Below are positions 8,407-15,334 of a stretch of DNA of 22,228 bases, piece by piece (positions within the stretch are counted from its first letter, which is position 1; each line of letters begins with the position of its first letter). Source of the DNA: a virus; IMG/VR virus record IMGVR_UViG_3300037882_000322, positions 1 to 22,228 of that record; one strand, written 5' to 3'. Made by a program: the position numbers and the translations under genes. The notes under the pieces were generated by a model, which was not told where the DNA came from, did no database searches, and was given only the letters and a program-made list of their open reading frames with translations.

Positions 8407-8440
8407 TTTAGATTGATTATAAATAATTTTTATATATTTG
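8407..8440 (+). promoter_or_regulatory. Late promoter P3 with palindromic -33 region
   Basis: TTTAGATTGATTATAAA at 8407-8423, a nine-base spacer TAATTTTTA, and -7 box TATATTTG at 8433-8440. Only four bases (CATT) separate the box from the protease ATG at 8445, so transcription should start at or immediately beside the start codon, giving a leaderless mRNA for the protease/capsid operon. Confidence 0.78.
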
Positions 8441-8444
8441 CATT

Positions 8445-9101
8445 ATGGATTTTAAAATATTATCATACGATTTAAAAGATTTAGACGATACTAAGGGAGT
8501 TGTTAAGGCGTACGCTAACGTTTACAACTTCAAAGACAGTGACGGTGATATTAGCGCTTATGGTTCATTCGATAAGACCGTTACTGAAAACTTTAAAAGA
8601 ATTAGAGTATTAAAAGACCATAACCCTACAATGATGATAGGCGTCCCTTTAGCTATTGACACAAAAGATAGCTATGGACTTTTAACAACCTCACAATTTA
8701 ACATGAATAAACCTTTAGGTAAAGATATGTTTACCGATGTTAAGTTGATGCATGATAGCGGACTAAATGCTGAGTTAAGCATTGGTTATAAAGTTATGCA
8801 ACGTGATACAAAAGATAAATCTATTATCAAAGAATATAAGTTAATGGAATATTCTTTTTTATCCAGTTGGGGCGCAAATCAACTAAGTACAGTACAAGAT
8901 ATAAAATCTATTAAATCGCATTACGGTTTAATGGAATTAATACAAAAATCATACGATTTGGATTATTCAGATGAAAGACTAAGACAAATTGAAAACTTAT
9001 TAAAATCACTCGATAAAGAGCCGTCACAAAGTGACACTACGAATTTAGAGCCGATTATGGAAACTTTAAAATCATTTACAAACTCTTTAATCCTAAAATA
9101 A
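8445..9101 (+). CDS. Prohead maturation protease, HK97 type
   Basis: Serine protease (U35/HK97 family) that removes the N-terminal scaffold domain of the capsid protein inside the prohead. At 218 residues it is normal length. Visible landmarks are the YANVYNFKDSDGD strand-loop, the catalytic His in LKDHNP (H59), the nucleophile in AELSIGYK (S112), and the following YKLMEYSFLSSWGANQLSTV strand typical of the family. The C-terminal about 60 residues are polar and likely disposable. It sits one base upstream of the capsid gene, and both are driven by P3. The matching delta-like coiled-coil in the capsid N-terminus supports a working cleavage system. Confidence 0.93.
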   Translation: MDFKILSYDLKDLDDTKGVVKAYANVYNFKDSDGDISAYGSFDKTVTENFKRIRVLKDHNPTMMIGVPLAIDTKDSYGLLTTSQFNMNKPLGKDMFTDVKLMHDSGLNAELSIGYKVMQRDTKDKSIIKEYKLMEYSFLSSWGANQLSTVQDIKSIKSHYGLMELIQKSYDLDYSDERLRQIENLLKSLDKEPSQSDTTNLEPIMETLKSFTNSLILK

Positions 9102-9102
9102 A

Positions 9103-10257
9103 ATGGACGAGATTAAATTAAAAGCCGAATTAGACGGTATTAAAGTAGCTTTAGAAACAAAGACTACTCAAGAAGTAAAAAGCGCAATCGATGCTTTTGA
9201 AACAAAATTAACAAGCGAAATTAAAGCATCTTTTGATACTGAATTGAAATCAGTAAAAGAAGCTTTAGAAGCTAAATTTGCTACTGACTTAAAAGCAGTA
9301 CAAGACCACGCAAACCTATTGGATGCTAAATTGCAAACAAAAGAAGTAGAAACTAAAAATGTTGACTTCTTAACAAAAGCAATTACTGAAAATATCGAAA
9401 GTATCAAAACTGTAGCGAAAGACAAACCATTCCAAACAAAAGCGGTAGCAAATATGACTACTTCTAATTTGACTGGTACTGCTCCAAAAACTTACAATTT
9501 TGATATTGTTACTTTACCATCTCAAATGGTAAACATCGAAGACTTAGCAAGACCAGTAACTGCTGATAACGGTGTGTATGTTTACACTCGTGAAACAGGT
9601 GGAGAAGGTTCTATTTCTGCTCCAGGTTCTGAAGGTGGTGCAAAATCACAAAAAGATTACGATTTCACAGCATACGACGTAGCAACTGACTTTATTGCTG
9701 GTTTTACTCGTTACTCTAAAAAAATGCGTAATAACTTAACGTACATCGTTAATACTATTCCTTCACTTTTAAGAAGAGATTATTTCAAAGCTGAAAACGC
9801 TGCTTTCCAAACTGTAATCGCTGCTGCTGCAACTGCATCAACTGAGATTATTACAGGGAAAACAAAAGCGGAAATGCTTATCAATGAAATTGGTAAATTG
9901 CAAGATGCGGATTACGACGCTACAAACTTAATCATAGTTAGACCATCTGACTACCTTTCAATCTTAAAAACTGCAAAAGACGATTTAGCTGCTGCTGTTA
10001 CTTATGACGGTGGCGTTTTAAGAGTTGCTGGAGTTCAAGTATTGAAAGCTTCAAGCTGGTTACCTGCTAACAAATATTATGTAGCGGATTGGAGTAGAGT
10101 TTCAAAAGTAACTACTGAGGGATTGTCTTTAGAGTTTTCTGAAACTGAAGGAAGTAATTTTGTAAACAACAATATTACTGCAAGAATTGAAGCACAAGTA
10201 GCTGTTTGTGTTGAGCAACCTGCTGCAGTTGTTTACGGAGATTTTACGGCTGTCTAG
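9103..10257 (+). CDS. Major capsid protein, HK97 fold
   Basis: The 384-residue shell subunit. Residues about 1-105 are a highly charged helical stretch (KAELDGIKVALETKTTQEV and similar), matching the delta/scaffold domain that the upstream protease removes. Cleavage is likely between about residues 105 and 125, near FQTKAVANMTTSN. The rest follows the HK97 order: N-arm, an E-loop-like stretch around YTRETGGEGSISAPG, the A-domain containing NLIIVRPSDYLSIL, and a final beta-rich DFTAV end. Compared with neighbours the gene uses more C-ending codons (AAC, TTC, GAC, ATC, TAC), consistent with selection for high expression. A strong terminator follows the stop codon directly. No sign of a capsid Lys-Asn crosslink can be judged from sequence alone. 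Confidence 0.93.
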   Translation: MDEIKLKAELDGIKVALETKTTQEVKSAIDAFETKLTSEIKASFDTELKSVKEALEAKFATDLKAVQDHANLLDAKLQTKEVETKNVDFLTKAITENIESIKTVAKDKPFQTKAVANMTTSNLTGTAPKTYNFDIVTLPSQMVNIEDLARPVTADNGVYVYTRETGGEGSISAPGSEGGAKSQKDYDFTAYDVATDFIAGFTRYSKKMRNNLTYIVNTIPSLLRRDYFKAENAAFQTVIAAAATASTEIITGKTKAEMLINEIGKLQDADYDATNLIIVRPSDYLSILKTAKDDLAAAVTYDGGVLRVAGVQVLKASSWLPANKYYVADWSRVSKVTTEGLSLEFSETEGSNFVNNNITARIEAQVAVCVEQPAAVVYGDFTAV

Positions 10258-10279
10258 TTTTTCATTTTTTAATTGTTTT

Positions 10280-10312
10280 AAAAGCGTTGCAATTTGTAAC
10301 GCTTTTTTTTTT
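10280..10312 (+). terminator. Intrinsic terminator of the protease/capsid operon
   Basis: Stem AAAGCGTTGC (10281-10290) pairs with GTAACGCTTT (10296-10305) around an AATTT loop, with one G-U pair; A10280 and T10306 can extend it. Ten consecutive T (10303-10312) follow. It lies 23 bases after the capsid stop codon and is the strongest terminator in the window. Confidence 0.9.
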
Positions 10313-10319
10313 ATCTTTG
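10293..10319 (+). promoter_or_regulatory. Promoter P6 fused to the capsid terminator
   Basis: Perfect -7 box TATCTTTG at 10312-10319, whose first T is the last T of the terminator U-tract. A TTTG at 10293-10296, inside the terminator hairpin, can act as a conventional -33 box with 15 bases between. The palindrome of the other late promoters is absent. It would restart transcription for the head completion genes, with the first ATG at 10342. Confidence 0.65.
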
Positions 10320-10341
10320 AATAATTAAATATTTTTTTCTT

Positions 10342-10497
10342 ATGAAATATAAAGTAATCAAACCATTTTTTAAGCTATCTGAAAAGAAAAACTATGTTAT
10401 TGACGATGTTATTGAATTAACTGAAGATGAAGCAAAGTCTATGAATTGGTGTGTAGTGGAGATAAAAGAAACTAAAAAATCCAAAAAAGATGACTAA
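10342..10497 (+). CDS. Small hypothetical protein between capsid and connector
   Basis: A 51-residue protein starting MKYKVIKPFFKLSEKKNYV and ending with a lysine-rich tail KETKKSKKDD. It is the first gene behind the terminator-promoter junction, 22 bases after the -7 box, and its 3' end overlaps the next gene by eight bases, which supports genuine translation. The sequence looks like a small beta-barrel with charged tail (KVIKPFF, NYVIDDVIELTEDEAKSM), similar in style to small proteins often encoded between capsid and gp6-type connector genes. Such proteins have been proposed as head decoration or accessory factors; nothing here proves that. Unknown function. Confidence 0.78.
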   Translation: MKYKVIKPFFKLSEKKNYVIDDVIELTEDEAKSMNWCVVEIKETKKSKKDD

Positions 10498-10948
10498 TTA
10501 TACAGACGTTATTAGTTTAGAACGTGCAAAATTATACTTAAAAATTGATAGTGGTCAAACGGTAACGGATGATGAAATTACAAGTATGATTGCTAGTTCT
10601 TTATCTTTCATAGAAAAGAGAACGGGACATATTTTTAAGACTAAAAATAAAACTTACTACTCAACACCTTGTTGCAATTCAGTTGTTGTATATGATTATC
10701 CTATTGACAATACAGAAACAGAATACGACATTGAGTATAGACAATTAAATGCTATTGTACCTACTGTAAGTGGTTCGGTAGTTTTAACATTAGGCTATAC
10801 TGATGTTGATGATATTCCAAATGAGTTGATAGATGCTGCTTTGCAATTATTAAAAGTCTATTTTTACGAAAGCGAAACACAACAAAACAGCACATTAATA
10901 CCATTATCTGTAATGCAATCCATCGATGTAAATAGAAGATTTATATAG
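10490..10948 (+). CDS. Head-tail connector, gp6-like
   Basis: A 152-residue connector that would form the ring directly below the portal (HK97 gp6/SPP1 gp15 type). The N-terminus has the family look: VISLERAKLYLKID, then TDDEITSMIASSLSFIEKRTG, a helical pair found in phage gp6/YqbG-like adaptors. The middle is beta-rich and the end is a helix containing IPNELIDAALQLLKVYFYE, again typical. It overlaps the small upstream gene by eight bases and is followed after two bases by the 56-codon gene. Position between capsid and head-closure protein agrees. Assignment rests on motif style and order. Confidence 0.85.
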   Translation: MTNYTDVISLERAKLYLKIDSGQTVTDDEITSMIASSLSFIEKRTGHIFKTKNKTYYSTPCCNSVVVYDYPIDNTETEYDIEYRQLNAIVPTVSGSVVLTLGYTDVDDIPNELIDAALQLLKVYFYESETQQNSTLIPLSVMQSIDVNRRFI

Positions 10949-10950
10949 TT

Positions 10951-11121
10951 ATGAAAACAAAAGAAATAGAATTTAAAAAAGGTAATTTACACTTATATAT
11001 TCAATATAATGTAAGAATGATTGGCTTTTTAATAGATTGGGAAAAGTACGGTAATAAATACACCTTTGCGATAGGTTTACCTTTTTTGGTTTTTTCATTT
11101 GAATATATAAAAAAATGTTAG
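10951..11121 (+). CDS. Small hypothetical protein with hydrophobic C-terminus
   Basis: A 56-residue protein beginning MKTKEIEFKKGNLHLYIQ and ending FLVFSFEYIKKC. It starts two bases after the connector stop codon and overlaps the head-closure gene by seven bases, so it is locked into the operon. The last 20 residues are strongly hydrophobic and aromatic, but flanked by charges and probably too short and beta-like for a confident membrane helix. I do not recognise a family. It may be a minor virion or assembly factor, by position only. Confidence 0.68.
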   Translation: MKTKEIEFKKGNLHLYIQYNVRMIGFLIDWEKYGNKYTFAIGLPFLVFSFEYIKKC

Positions 11122-11441
11122 CTAGAAAATATAATAAATATATTGAAATTTGGAGTACTTCAACCGTTGCTGATGGTTTTGGGGGAAATACTGTAGATAC
11201 ATTTTTGGCTTTTTCATTTTGGGCGAATGTAACGACAAAAAACGCTAGGATATTAAACGAAAACGGTCAAAATGATAATATAGTTCAAACAATATTTACC
11301 ATTAGAAGAACTAGTGATATTGAATTTTATACTAAATCCAATTTTATTAAGTATAACGGACTAACTTACAATATTGATAGTATTATGAATTTAGATTTAA
11401 ATAATATTGATATTCAAATTTATGCAAGTCAAAGGGATTAA
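11115..11441 (+). CDS. Head closure/head-tail joining protein
   Basis: A 108-residue protein of the phage head-tail joining family (HK97 gp7/SPP1 gp16-like stopper), which seals the connector after packaging and gives the surface for tail docking. It shows the family pattern: an opening YNKYIEIWSTSTVADGFGGNT, a WANV strand, a mid-protein TIRRTSDIEFYTKSNFIKYNGLTYNIDSI stretch, and a short IYASQRD end. Size is normal. It overlaps the preceding small gene by seven bases, and the next gene begins inside its last 20 bases. Fold-level assignment is from pattern recognition and synteny. Confidence 0.84.
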   Translation: MLARKYNKYIEIWSTSTVADGFGGNTVDTFLAFSFWANVTTKNARILNENGQNDNIVQTIFTIRRTSDIEFYTKSNFIKYNGLTYNIDSIMNLDLNNIDIQIYASQRD

Positions 11442-11940
11442 CGAGGTAATATCTAATTTGCGAAAATACGGCAAAGAAGCAGAAAAGGACGTTGAGGGCG
11501 TTACTGAATTAACGGCTAGAAATATTGAAAAGTATGCTAAACAATCAGCACCTGTTAATTTTGGCAAATTAGGACAGTCTATAGTAACTGAAAAAGTTAA
11601 TCCAACTACTTATAAAGTTGTTGTAAATGCTCCTTATGGTGCTTATATGGAATTTGGAACAGGAACAAAGGTTGAAGTACCGAGCGAATTAGAATCAGTT
11701 GCTCGTGAATTTCAAGGTAAAAAAAGTGGTAATTTTAAAACTGCTTTAGAAGACATTAAACAATGGTGTAGGTCAAAAGGAATACCTGAAGAAGCAGCTT
11801 ATCCTATTTTAGCAAAAATATTAAAAGTTGGTATAACTCCAAAACCTTATTTGTATCCTGCATATTTAAGAGGTAAAACGGAATATTTAGATAAATTAAA
11901 AAAAGTATTAAACAAATATGGCAAAACCAAATCCAAATAA
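11422..11940 (+). CDS. Neck/tail component, HK97 gp10-like
   Basis: A 172-residue protein of the HK97 gp10 family, involved in tail completion or neck formation. Family hallmarks are GINEVISNLRKYGKEAEKDV and the segment ELTARNIEKYAKQSAPVNFGKL followed by VVVNAPYGAYMEFGTGTK, the most recognisable motif. Residues about 100-140 are an insertion relative to the shortest members. The ATG at 11422 is chosen; an in-frame TTG at 11407 would add only five residues and has no supporting signal. It overlaps the head-closure gene by 20 bases and the next gene by 23 bases. Confidence 0.86.
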   Translation: MQVKGINEVISNLRKYGKEAEKDVEGVTELTARNIEKYAKQSAPVNFGKLGQSIVTEKVNPTTYKVVVNAPYGAYMEFGTGTKVEVPSELESVAREFQGKKSGNFKTALEDIKQWCRSKGIPEEAAYPILAKILKVGITPKPYLYPAYLRGKTEYLDKLKKVLNKYGKTKSK

Positions 11941-12325
11941 GTTTATTAGAAAAAGGATTTATGATTTAGTAAATCCTACTTATCCATGCTTTGATACAAA
12001 TGTTACAGGAAATTTAAACCCTACTCAATATGTTATTATATCAACTCAGGATAAAATAGACGATATACCAACTAAATGTGGTCATCGTTGGGAGGTAGCT
12101 ACTTTAATAGACATAGTATGTATTTATAATGGTGCTGGTAATGTTGGTTCAAGACTTATTAACGATGATATGGAGCAAGAAATTAGAACATTGTTAGAAG
12201 ATATAACTATTTCAGGCTATACGGTATTAAATCAAAGATTTGAGTATCCATCAAACCTAGATAGCTCAAGTGCAACACAAACAGTTTTTAGAAACTTTAT
12301 TCGGTTAGTTTTAACCTTAGAATAA
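11918..12325 (+). CDS. Tail completion/terminator-type protein
   Basis: A 135-residue protein at the position normally occupied by the tail terminator or tail completion protein (SPP1 gp17/lambda U type) just before the major tail tube gene. The N-terminus MAKPNPNKFIRKRIYDLVNP is a helix as expected, followed by strand-rich sequence (TQYVIISTQDK, WEVATLIDIVCIY) and the EQEIRTLLEDI helix, then a strand-rich C-terminal end. The overall alpha-beta layout agrees with this group, but conservation is low and the call relies mainly on order and length. It is the last gene before promoter P4. Confidence 0.72.
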   Translation: MAKPNPNKFIRKRIYDLVNPTYPCFDTNVTGNLNPTQYVIISTQDKIDDIPTKCGHRWEVATLIDIVCIYNGAGNVGSRLINDDMEQEIRTLLEDITISGYTVLNQRFEYPSNLDSSSATQTVFRNFIRLVLTLE

Positions 12326-12335
12326 AAATTTATTA

Positions 12336-12369
12336 TTTAGAATTATTATAAATAATTTTTATATCTTTG
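12336..12369 (+). promoter_or_regulatory. Late promoter P4 with palindromic -33 region
   Basis: TTTAGAATTATTATAAA at 12336-12352, a nine-base spacer TAATTTTTA, and -7 box TATCTTTG at 12362-12369. The tail tube ATG lies 35 bases past the box, giving the longest 5' leader of the palindrome promoters; the leader is almost pure A/T. Confidence 0.78.
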
Positions 12370-12403
12370 AAAAGGAATTAATTAATTTAAAAAATATATT
12401 ATT

Positions 12404-12847
12404 ATGGCAATAAAAGGCGAAAAAGGGATGTTATATGTTTACATCGGTGCAGCATATAAACCAGTAGCATGTTTAACTTCAATAGGGTTAAGCTCTAGCG
12501 TTTCAATTATTGAAAGTCAAACTAAATGTTATCCAGGTGTTGTTAAGAAAACGCCAGGAAGTTTTAGCGCTTCAATTTCAGCAGAGGGAGAATACATCGA
12601 TACTACTTCGGCTGGTGGTGATACTGCAAAAGTATCACATGACAAAATGTTTATCGACCAACAAACTAAAACGCTAATGGAGTGGAAAATTGACACAGAT
12701 ACAACTGATGCTAATAGTGTTAAGTATTTTGGTTCAGGTTATTATACTGACTTAGAATTAACACAAGGCTCAGGCGATGAGGTATCTACGTTTTCAGTTA
12801 CTTTAGATGTTGACGGGGCGGTTTTATATACAGACCCTAACGCATAA
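12404..12847 (+). CDS. Major tail tube protein
   Basis: A 147-residue subunit that stacks as hexameric rings into the tail tube. Beta-rich throughout, starting MAIKGEKGMLYVYI and containing YKPVACLTSIGLSSS, a LMEWKID strand and a GSGYYTDLELTQGSGDE strand pair, in the style of the TP901-1/SPP1 tail tube group. It has its own promoter (P4) directly after head completion genes, as expected for a high-copy protein, and precedes the tail assembly chaperone pair and the tape measure. A second protein of related sequence is encoded at 17553-18071. Confidence 0.87.
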   Translation: MAIKGEKGMLYVYIGAAYKPVACLTSIGLSSSVSIIESQTKCYPGVVKKTPGSFSASISAEGEYIDTTSAGGDTAKVSHDKMFIDQQTKTLMEWKIDTDTTDANSVKYFGSGYYTDLELTQGSGDEVSTFSVTLDVDGAVLYTDPNA

Positions 12848-12849
12848 AT

Positions 12850-13200
12850 ATGAAACAAATAACGCTTAATATTGGTGGACAAGACCGTATTTTTTGCTTT
12901 GGTTTAGGTTTCTTAGGAAACTTATTAGAAGTTGAAAATATAGCTTTTCACGAAATAGATGAAAAAATAAAAGAAAATCCTTTTAAATGGATACCGTTAA
13001 TAATGTTTCATTCATGCTCATTTGGTTATATTAAAAATAACGAAACGATACCTTTTAATAAATATGTTTTTTCAGATTGGATTGATGAATTAGGTGTGGA
13101 CAATGAAGTTGTTACTAACTTTTTCAACGCTTTTACACAATCACTAACAAAAGACGTTCCTAAGCAACTAGAAGATAAAAAAAAAGTAGCGAAAAAATAA
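12850..13200 (+). CDS. Tail assembly chaperone, upstream frame (gpG-like)
   Basis: The 116-residue zero-frame product of a gpG/gpGT-type chaperone locus between tail tube and tape measure. Such proteins coat the tape measure and recruit tube subunits during tail polymerisation and are absent from the virion. The body is alpha-helical and acidic to neutral; the end is lysine-rich because of a run of nine A (13177-13185) shortly before the TAA stop at 13198. Synteny, length and the slippery run fit the family; direct sequence similarity to known G proteins cannot be judged by eye. Continuation in the -1 frame gives a 223-residue fusion. Confidence 0.82.
   Translation: MKQITLNIGGQDRIFCFGLGFLGNLLEVENIAFHEIDEKIKENPFKWIPLIMFHSCSFGYIKNNETIPFNKYVFSDWIDELGVDNEVVTNFFNAFTQSLTKDVPKQLEDKKKVAKK
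13179..13185 (+). promoter_or_regulatory. Probable -1 ribosomal frameshift site
   Basis: Zero-frame codons AAA-AAA-AAA at 13177-13185 include the slippery heptamer A AAA AAA. In the -1 frame a TAA at 13176-13178 abuts the run, and the frame is then open to 13518. Slippage gives AGT-AGC-GAA onward, whereas the zero frame stops 13 bases later. No clear downstream stem or upstream Shine-Dalgarno-like stimulator is seen. Confidence 0.75.
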
Positions 13201-13520
13201 ATTGGAGTGAAGATGTAATTTCTTTTGCTTTGGGTGAACTTAAAGTGGCGGATTTGGAAACGGTTTACGATATGACGTGGAGCGAATTTCAAATCCGCCT
13301 TTTTGCTTATAAAAGACAGGATTTATACAAATGGCAACAGTTAAGGGAGCTAATGTGGATTACATATATTGCACCACACCAAGACCCTAAAAAAATGGTT
13401 AAAAGAAAAGAAAGTTTATTATCTTTAAAAGATGATAAAAAGGTAATTTCAGGAGTTACACCAGAACAGAAAGAAAGATTTTTAAAAGAGTATTTAAAAT
13501 GGCAACAGGCGGTAAATTAG
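13185..13520 (+). CDS. Tail assembly chaperone, -1 frame extension (T part of gpGT-like)
   Basis: A 111-residue extension, expressed most plausibly only as a fusion to the upstream chaperone by -1 slippage. Evidence: it lies in the -1 frame, opens exactly at the A run, lacks a convincing start codon (the first candidate is a TTG at 13230, the first ATG is within DMTWSEF), and has no ribosome binding site. The content is helical, with a SEFQIRLFAYKRQDLYKWQQLRE segment resembling the T-domain helices of phage tail chaperones and an EYLKWQQAVN end. It overlaps the tape measure start by 22 bases, as usual for this locus. Independent translation from the TTG cannot be excluded. Confidence 0.8.
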   Translation, partial: SSEKINWSEDVISFALGELKVADLETVYDMTWSEFQIRLFAYKRQDLYKWQQLRELMWITYIAPHQDPKKMVKRKESLLSLKDDKKVISGVTPEQKERFLKEYLKWQQAVN

Positions 13521-15331
13521 AGGTACAAATTGGAGCGGACATAACCGACTTTGAGAAAAAAATCAAAGAGGTTGAGTTTGATATTAAGGAACTATCAAAG
13601 GTTAAACTTGACAGGATTAAGTTAGGTTTAGATACTCGTGAGATTAATTCTCAAATAAAAGACGCTAAAAATAACTTAACACAGTTAAAAACTGCTGTTA
13701 AAGACACAGGGCAATCATTTGCACAAGCTACACCAAAAATAGCAAACGGGGGCAATACCTTAATGCAGTTTAGTAGAATAGCCCAAGATGCACCTTTTGG
13801 TATTATGGGTATTGGTAATAATATTACCGCTACTGCTGAAAGTTTTAGTTACCTTAAACAACAAACAGGAAGTACAGGCGGAGCTTTAAAGGCTTTAGCT
13901 TCTTCTATTGCTGGTACTGGTGGGATATTATTAGGGGTTTCTTTACTTACTACTGGATTAACTTTACTTTCTCAAAGTGGGTTAAGTGTTGGAGATGTTA
14001 TTGATAAATTGACTGGTGATTTTGATGAGTTTGGGGCTGAATTAAAAAAAGCAAATGAAGAAGGAATAAAATCGGCTTCAACCCAAATTAATTTGATGAA
14101 CACGCTTATTGCTGTTGCTCAAAATGATAATAGAACAAAAGCTGATAGAATAGATGCGGTTAAACAGTTAAAAGCGGAATTTCCAGAATATTATAAGCAG
14201 TTGAGTGACGAGAAAATCATGTACGGTGATTTGTCAAAAGAAACCAAAAACGCAACAAAAGCACTTTTAGCAAAAGCGGTAGCTGATAAATTAGCTAGTA
14301 AAAATGCAGATGTCTTTGAGCAAAAACTATTAGCTCAAGGGCGTTACAATAAAAAACGTGCAGAATTAGCTGAATTTGATATAAAAACGGAAAAAGAATT
14401 AGCCGCAATCAGAAAGCAAATAGCTAATAATCCATCGGGAGGAGCAGGACAAGCGGAAGCAGCTATACTATATAATAGAGGAAAAATTCTAGATAGTCTT
14501 GAAGATGAGAGCAAATTAATAGGCGCGCTTGACAAAAAATATGCTAATCTATTAAATGTAATAGATGAGATTTACGACCCTGAAAAGCCAAGAGAATTAC
14601 CAGCAACCAAAACAACCAAAGCAACTAAATCGCCAAAAATAAAAAATGCTAAATTTGAATTTGATACTGAATTTATAGCTCCTTTTATTAGTCAGATTAG
14701 CGGATTAGGGGCTACTATGGATGGCTTTGCTGAACGAACTGCAATAGCTTTTGACAATGCAAATGCATCAACAAAAATAGGGCTTTCTGAAATGGCTTTA
14801 GCTTGGGAAACTTTCGGTTTAAATTTAAGTGATATAATTGAAAGTGGTGTTGAAAGCACTTTAATCAGTTTTGGTGAAACTTTAGGAACTGCATTGACAG
14901 AGGGGATAAATGTTGTTGATGCTTTAGGACAATCTTTAATAGGCTCTATTGGACAAACAATATCGGCAGTTGGTAAAGAGTTGGTTAAAATGGGTATATT
15001 AGCTCAGGCTTATGCTGCAGTAGTTAAATTTATGCAAAAGGCTTTTACAAATCCTTACGCTTTAGCCGCTGCTGGAGTTGCTTTAGTAGTAATTGGTTCG
15101 GCTGTATCTGCAAGTGCAAAAAAAGTAGGTTCAGGAGGTTCAGGTGGCGGAGCATCAACATCAACAGGCGCAGGAGCTAATAACGAGAGTTTTTCACGTA
15201 GTAGCTTTAGTGGTACTTCAGCGAATAGTGGAACAGTAGTTTTTGAAATAGCTGGAACTAAATTAGTAGGGGTTTTAAGTAACACATTAAATGCAAATAG
15301 ACGTTTAGGCGGTCAATTAGGATTAGGATAA
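13499..15331 (+). CDS. Tape measure protein
   Basis: Sets tail length and travels down the tail during ejection. 610 residues: an N-terminal coiled-coil region (KKIKEVEFDIKELSKVKLD and following), a first hydrophobic segment around residues 120-160 (IAGTGGILLGVSLLTTGLTLL), a long charged helical middle (about 190-380), a second hydrophobic region around 500-545 (YALAAAGVALVVIGSAVSA), a Gly/Ser-rich linker, and a beta-like C-terminal end. It follows the chaperone frames and precedes the tail tip gene, the classical place. At roughly 1.5 angstrom per residue it predicts a tail near 90 nm. The membrane-like segments fit a role in DNA passage across the envelope. No peptidase or lysozyme insert is evident. 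Confidence 0.92.
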   Translation: MATGGKLEVQIGADITDFEKKIKEVEFDIKELSKVKLDRIKLGLDTREINSQIKDAKNNLTQLKTAVKDTGQSFAQATPKIANGGNTLMQFSRIAQDAPFGIMGIGNNITATAESFSYLKQQTGSTGGALKALASSIAGTGGILLGVSLLTTGLTLLSQSGLSVGDVIDKLTGDFDEFGAELKKANEEGIKSASTQINLMNTLIAVAQNDNRTKADRIDAVKQLKAEFPEYYKQLSDEKIMYGDLSKETKNATKALLAKAVADKLASKNADVFEQKLLAQGRYNKKRAELAEFDIKTEKELAAIRKQIANNPSGGAGQAEAAILYNRGKILDSLEDESKLIGALDKKYANLLNVIDEIYDPEKPRELPATKTTKATKSPKIKNAKFEFDTEFIAPFISQISGLGATMDGFAERTAIAFDNANASTKIGLSEMALAWETFGLNLSDIIESGVESTLISFGETLGTALTEGINVVDALGQSLIGSIGQTISAVGKELVKMGILAQAYAAVVKFMQKAFTNPYALAAAGVALVVIGSAVSASAKKVGSGGSGGGASTSTGAGANNESFSRSSFSGTSANSGTVVFEIAGTKLVGVLSNTLNANRRLGGQLGLG

Positions 15332-15334
15332 ATT

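Noticed and set aside
9168-9425. 85-codon minus-strand frame opposite the capsid N-terminus
   Set aside because: Created by the repetitive Lys/Ala/Glu codons of the capsid scaffold domain read in antisense; no independent signals.
13026-13292. 88-codon minus-strand frame across the chaperone region
   Set aside because: Antisense shadow of the two chaperone frames; it would cross the frameshift site and has no supporting signals.
13230-13520. Independent gene starting at the TTG at 13230
   Set aside because: No ribosome binding site, a rare start codon, and the frame is open upstream exactly to the A9 slippery run, so a frameshift extension explains it better.
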